This document shows, in pieces, positions 61,682 through 64,000 of a stretch of DNA of 64,000 bases. The DNA is from Lachnospiraceae bacterium (GTDB taxonomy: Bacteria; Bacillota; Clostridia; Lachnospirales; Lachnospiraceae). The position numbers were made by a program, and so were the translations under genes. The stretch lies in the NCBI GenBank assembly GCA_022845955.1, contig AP025576.1, positions 1,364,001 through 1,428,000 of the forward strand, in the 5' to 3' direction. Numbering within the stretch: position 1 is the first letter of the stretch; every line of letters begins with the position of its first letter. The notes under the pieces were generated by a model. That model ran no database searches, was not told the origin of the DNA, and saw only the letters and a program-made list of their open reading frames with translations.

Positions 61682-62644
61682 ATGAACGAAGTATTGGAGC
61701 AAATCAGAAAAATCGGTATTGTCCCTGTGGTAAAGCTTGACAGGGTGGAGGATGCGGTGCCGCTGGCAGAAAGCCTGATAAACGGCGGGCTTCCCTGTGC
61801 GGAGGTTACGTTCCGAACACCGGCGGCGGCGGGGGCTATTGCAGCTATCCGCAAGGCGTTTCCGGACATGCTCCTGGGAGCGGGTACGGTTCTTACCACC
61901 GGGCAGGTTGATGAAGCCATGGAAGCGGGAGCAACCTTTATCGTCAGCCCGGGGCTGAACCCGGAGGTGGTAAAATATTGTGTGGATAATAAAATCCCCG
62001 TAACCCCAGGCTGCTCGAATCCCAGCGATATTGAGACAGCCATTTCCCTGGGGCTGGATGTGGTAAAGTTTTTCCCGGCGGAAGCGGCAGGAGGACTTGC
62101 CATGATCAAGGCGATGTCCGCTCCTTATGTAAATATGAAATTTATGCCCACCGGCGGTATCAGTGCCAAGAACCTGAATGAATATCTCAGCTTCAATAAG
62201 ATCATCGCCTGCGGCGGAAGCTGGATGGTAAAGGATGATTTGATTAAAGCCGGTGAGTTTGACAAGATAGAAGCGCTGACAAGGGAAGCGGTTGAACTGA
62301 TGCTGGGCTTTGAGCTGGCCCATGTGGGAATCAACGAAACCGACGGGGAAGCGGCGGATCATACCGCCGGACGTTTTGAGTCCATATTCGGGTTTGGGAA
62401 GAAAACCGGATCCGCATCCGTATTTGCAGGAACGGCCGTAGAGGTAATGAAAGCTCCCGGACTTGGTGCAAAGGGACATATCGGCATCCGTACCAACTAT
62501 ATTGAAAGAGCCGTGAATTATCTGGAAAACCAGGGCGTGGAATTTAATCCCTCCAGCGCCAAGTATGATGAAAAGGGGAACCTGAAGGCTATTTATCTGA
62601 AGGAAGAAGTGGGCGGCTTTGCCGTACATCTGGTACAGAAATAA
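61682..62644 (+). CDS. eda: KDPG/KHG aldolase fused to a VOC-like domain
   Basis: 320 residues. Residues 1-210 are the class I aldolase: Glu in AEVTFRT near 41, LGAGTV near 66-71, and the Schiff-base Lys in VVKFFPAEAAGG near 130. It splits 2-keto-3-deoxy-6-phosphogluconate to pyruvate and glyceraldehyde-3-phosphate. Residues about 212-320 form an extra domain of VOC/glyoxalase type (ELAHVGINETDGEAADHTAGRF, then GHIGIRTNYIERAVNYLENQG) that is absent from classical Eda. GGGGAGG precedes the ATG. Followed by KdgK after 45 bases. Confidence 0.92.
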   Translation: MNEVLEQIRKIGIVPVVKLDRVEDAVPLAESLINGGLPCAEVTFRTPAAAGAIAAIRKAFPDMLLGAGTVLTTGQVDEAMEAGATFIVSPGLNPEVVKYCVDNKIPVTPGCSNPSDIETAISLGLDVVKFFPAEAAGGLAMIKAMSAPYVNMKFMPTGGISAKNLNEYLSFNKIIACGGSWMVKDDLIKAGEFDKIEALTREAVELMLGFELAHVGINETDGEAADHTAGRFESIFGFGKKTGSASVFAGTAVEVMKAPGLGAKGHIGIRTNYIERAVNYLENQGVEFNPSSAKYDEKGNLKAIYLKEEVGGFAVHLVQK

Positions 62645-62689
62645 CAATACTTACAGGAGCGAACGCTGAAAAAGAAAGGTGAGGAAATC

Positions 62690-63712
62690 ATGAGCAAAGT
62701 AGTAACATTTGGAGAGATTATGCTGAGGCTGGCACCGGAGGGCTACTACCGTTTTGTGCAGGCGGAAAATTATGTGGCGACTTATGGGGGCGGGGAAGCA
62801 AACGTGTCTGTATCCCTGGCCAATTACGGTCTGGAGTCCAAATTCGTAAGCAAGCTTCCCAAGCATGAAATCGGACAGGCCGGGGTGAATTCTTTACGGA
62901 AATTCGGTGTGGATACTTCCGATATCGTGAGGGGCGGAAACCGTGTCGGTATTTATTATCTGGAAAAAGGCGCCAGCCAGCGTCCTTCCAAAGTTATTTA
63001 TGACCGTGCAGGCTCTTCTATTGCAGAGGCGGTTAAGGAGGATTTTGACTGGGATAAGATTTTTGAAGGGGTGGATTGGTTCCATTTTACCGGAATTACG
63101 CCTGCACTTGGGGAAAACGTTGCGGAGATCTGTATGGAAGCGGTAAAAAAGGCAAAAGAAAAGGGCATCACCGTAAGCTGTGATTTGAATTACAGAAATA
63201 AGCTCTGGAGCAAAGAAAAAGCGGGCCGGGTAATGGGTGAGCTTTGCAAGTACGTGGACGTCTGCATTGCCAATGAAGAAGATGCCGGCGACGTATTCGG
63301 CATCAAGGCCGCCGATACGGATATAACCAGCGGCCAGGTGAACCATGAGGGCTATAAGGATGTGGCGAAGCAGCTGGCCGACCGTTTTGGTTTCAGCAAG
63401 GTTGCCATTACCCTGAGAAGCTCTATCTCCGCCAACGATAATAAATGGGCGGCAATGCTGTATGACGGAACGGAATATTATTTCAGCAAAAATTACCTGA
63501 TGCATATAGTGGACCGTGTCGGCGGCGGAGATTCCTTTGGGGCAGGCCTGATCTACAGCTGCCTGCAGAATATGGAACCCCAGCAGATTATCGAATTCGC
63601 GGTGGCGGCAAGCTGTCTGAAGCACAGCATTGAAGGCGACTTCAATATGGTTTCCGTGGATGAAGTATGCAAGCTTGCAGGCGGGGATGCGTCAGGAAGG
63701 GTACAGCGCTGA
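62690..63712 (+). CDS. kdgK: 2-dehydro-3-deoxygluconokinase
   Basis: 340 residues, PfkB/ribokinase fold. It phosphorylates KDG to KDPG. YGGGEANVSVSLANYG near 32-47 is the sugar-binding start; DRVGGGDSFGAGLIYS near 280-295 holds the catalytic Asp and anion hole. GAAAGGTGAGG precedes the ATG. Together with kduI, kduD and the aldolase it completes the uronate pathway. Confidence 0.94.
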   Translation: MSKVVTFGEIMLRLAPEGYYRFVQAENYVATYGGGEANVSVSLANYGLESKFVSKLPKHEIGQAGVNSLRKFGVDTSDIVRGGNRVGIYYLEKGASQRPSKVIYDRAGSSIAEAVKEDFDWDKIFEGVDWFHFTGITPALGENVAEICMEAVKKAKEKGITVSCDLNYRNKLWSKEKAGRVMGELCKYVDVCIANEEDAGDVFGIKAADTDITSGQVNHEGYKDVAKQLADRFGFSKVAITLRSSISANDNKWAAMLYDGTEYYFSKNYLMHIVDRVGGGDSFGAGLIYSCLQNMEPQQIIEFAVAASCLKHSIEGDFNMVSVDEVCKLAGGDASGRVQR

Positions 63713-63744
63713 TGCTGTCATAAGAATACAATACTATACCTATA

Positions 63745-63779
63745 AAAAGCCGCAGGATTATTTTTTCCCTGCGGCTTTT
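63745..63779 (+). terminator. Terminator after kdgK
   Basis: AAAAGCCGCAGG pairs with CCTGCGGCTTTT around an 11-nt loop. Confidence 0.88.
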
Positions 63780-63815
63780 GCCGCGGGCTTTATAGGGGAA
63801 AGACAGGAGACGGCG

Positions 63816-64000
63816 ATGAAAATCGACAGGATACTGGAAATTATTATTTACATAGTCAATCATGATAATGTTTCGGCCAGTTATCTGGCGGAACGGTTCG
63901 GCGTATCCGTACGGACCATTCAAAGGGATATGGTCAGCATTTCCTCTATTGGGATACCGGTATATGCCGTGGGAGGAAAATATGGGGGATACTCCATTTT
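63816..64000 (+). CDS. Helix-turn-helix regulator (HTH_11/WYL type), 3' end outside window
   Basis: The frame starts at ATG 63816 after ACAGGAGACGGCG and runs off the window at codon 61. It begins MKIDRILEIIIYIVN and contains ASYLAERFGVSVRTIQRDM, the HTH_11 motif of DeoR/YafY-type regulators, then IGIPVYAVGGKYGGYSI, typical just before a WYL domain. The full domain layout cannot be seen. Confidence 0.8.
   Translation, partial: MKIDRILEIIIYIVNHDNVSASYLAERFGVSVRTIQRDMVSISSIGIPVYAVGGKYGGYSI

Noticed and set aside
1..64000. CRISPR array, prophage or integrase-bounded island
   Set aside because: No regular spaced direct repeats, cas genes, phage structural genes or integrase were seen.

Overview
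The window looks like chromosomal DNA of a low- to mid-GC, carbohydrate-degrading Clostridia, most probably a gut Lachnospiraceae. This rests on gene content: lipoprotein-type sugar ABC systems without their own ATPase, many glycoside hydrolases with AraC and LacI regulators, Rpn-type nucleases, strong AGGAGG ribosome binding sites, and sigma-A promoters. The species is not determined from sequence alone.

Layout. 1-0.8 kb: 5'-truncated Rpn-family nuclease. 1.1-7.1 kb: sugar ABC transporter (lipoprotein plus two permeases), an enolase-superfamily enzyme and an ArsR-like regulator. 7.3-10.6 kb: rtcB RNA ligase, a noncoding region holding a circularly permuted tRNA-like fold (resembling the effector module of bacterial Y RNAs), a 279-bp palindromic element and a slipin/SPFH gene. 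10.5-17.2 kb: regulated promoter, terminator, an 89-bp perfect inverted repeat and gltB-gltD. 17.3-20 kb: acetyltransferase, CPBP protease, second Rpn nuclease. 20.2-35.6 kb: LacI-linked glycan locus (GH-A enzyme, GH88 unsaturated uronyl hydrolase, second ABC transporter, GH51-GH43 fusion, GH35, LacI, AraC). 35.6-46.8 kb: hypothetical, MATE pump, GH2, AraC, GH27 and GH4 galactosidases, third Rpn nuclease, GH43. 46.8-50.3 kb: thioredoxin, DUF1905, ABC exporter, HAD phosphatase. 50.3-56.4 kb: AraC, kduI, kduD, a carbohydrate-binding-like protein, heparinase II/III-like protein, L-rhamnose mutarotase. 56.5-61.3 kb: transglutaminase-like protein, a divergent pair of unrecognised genes, fourth Rpn nuclease. 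61.6-64 kb: KDPG aldolase (with an extra VOC-like domain), KDG kinase and a partial helix-turn-helix regulator.

How it works together. Galactose- and arabinose-rich, uronate-containing plant or host glycans would be bound by the lipoproteins, imported, and trimmed by the GH2/GH4/GH27/GH35/GH43/GH51 enzymes. GH88 releases unsaturated uronate, which KduI, KduD, KdgK and the KDPG aldolase convert to pyruvate and glyceraldehyde-3-phosphate; all five steps lie in this window. RhaM points to rhamnose-bearing substrate. Three operators sharing the TGAAACCGATTTCA-type core tie the LacI regulator to the GH-A/GH88 genes and the second transporter.

Most unusual content. (1) The rtcB / permuted-tRNA RNA / slipin locus. 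(2) Three 240-280 bp palindromes with a shared ~71-nt core but unrelated, self-complementary arms. (3) A separate family of palindromes bounded by GTAACNGTTC and its complement.
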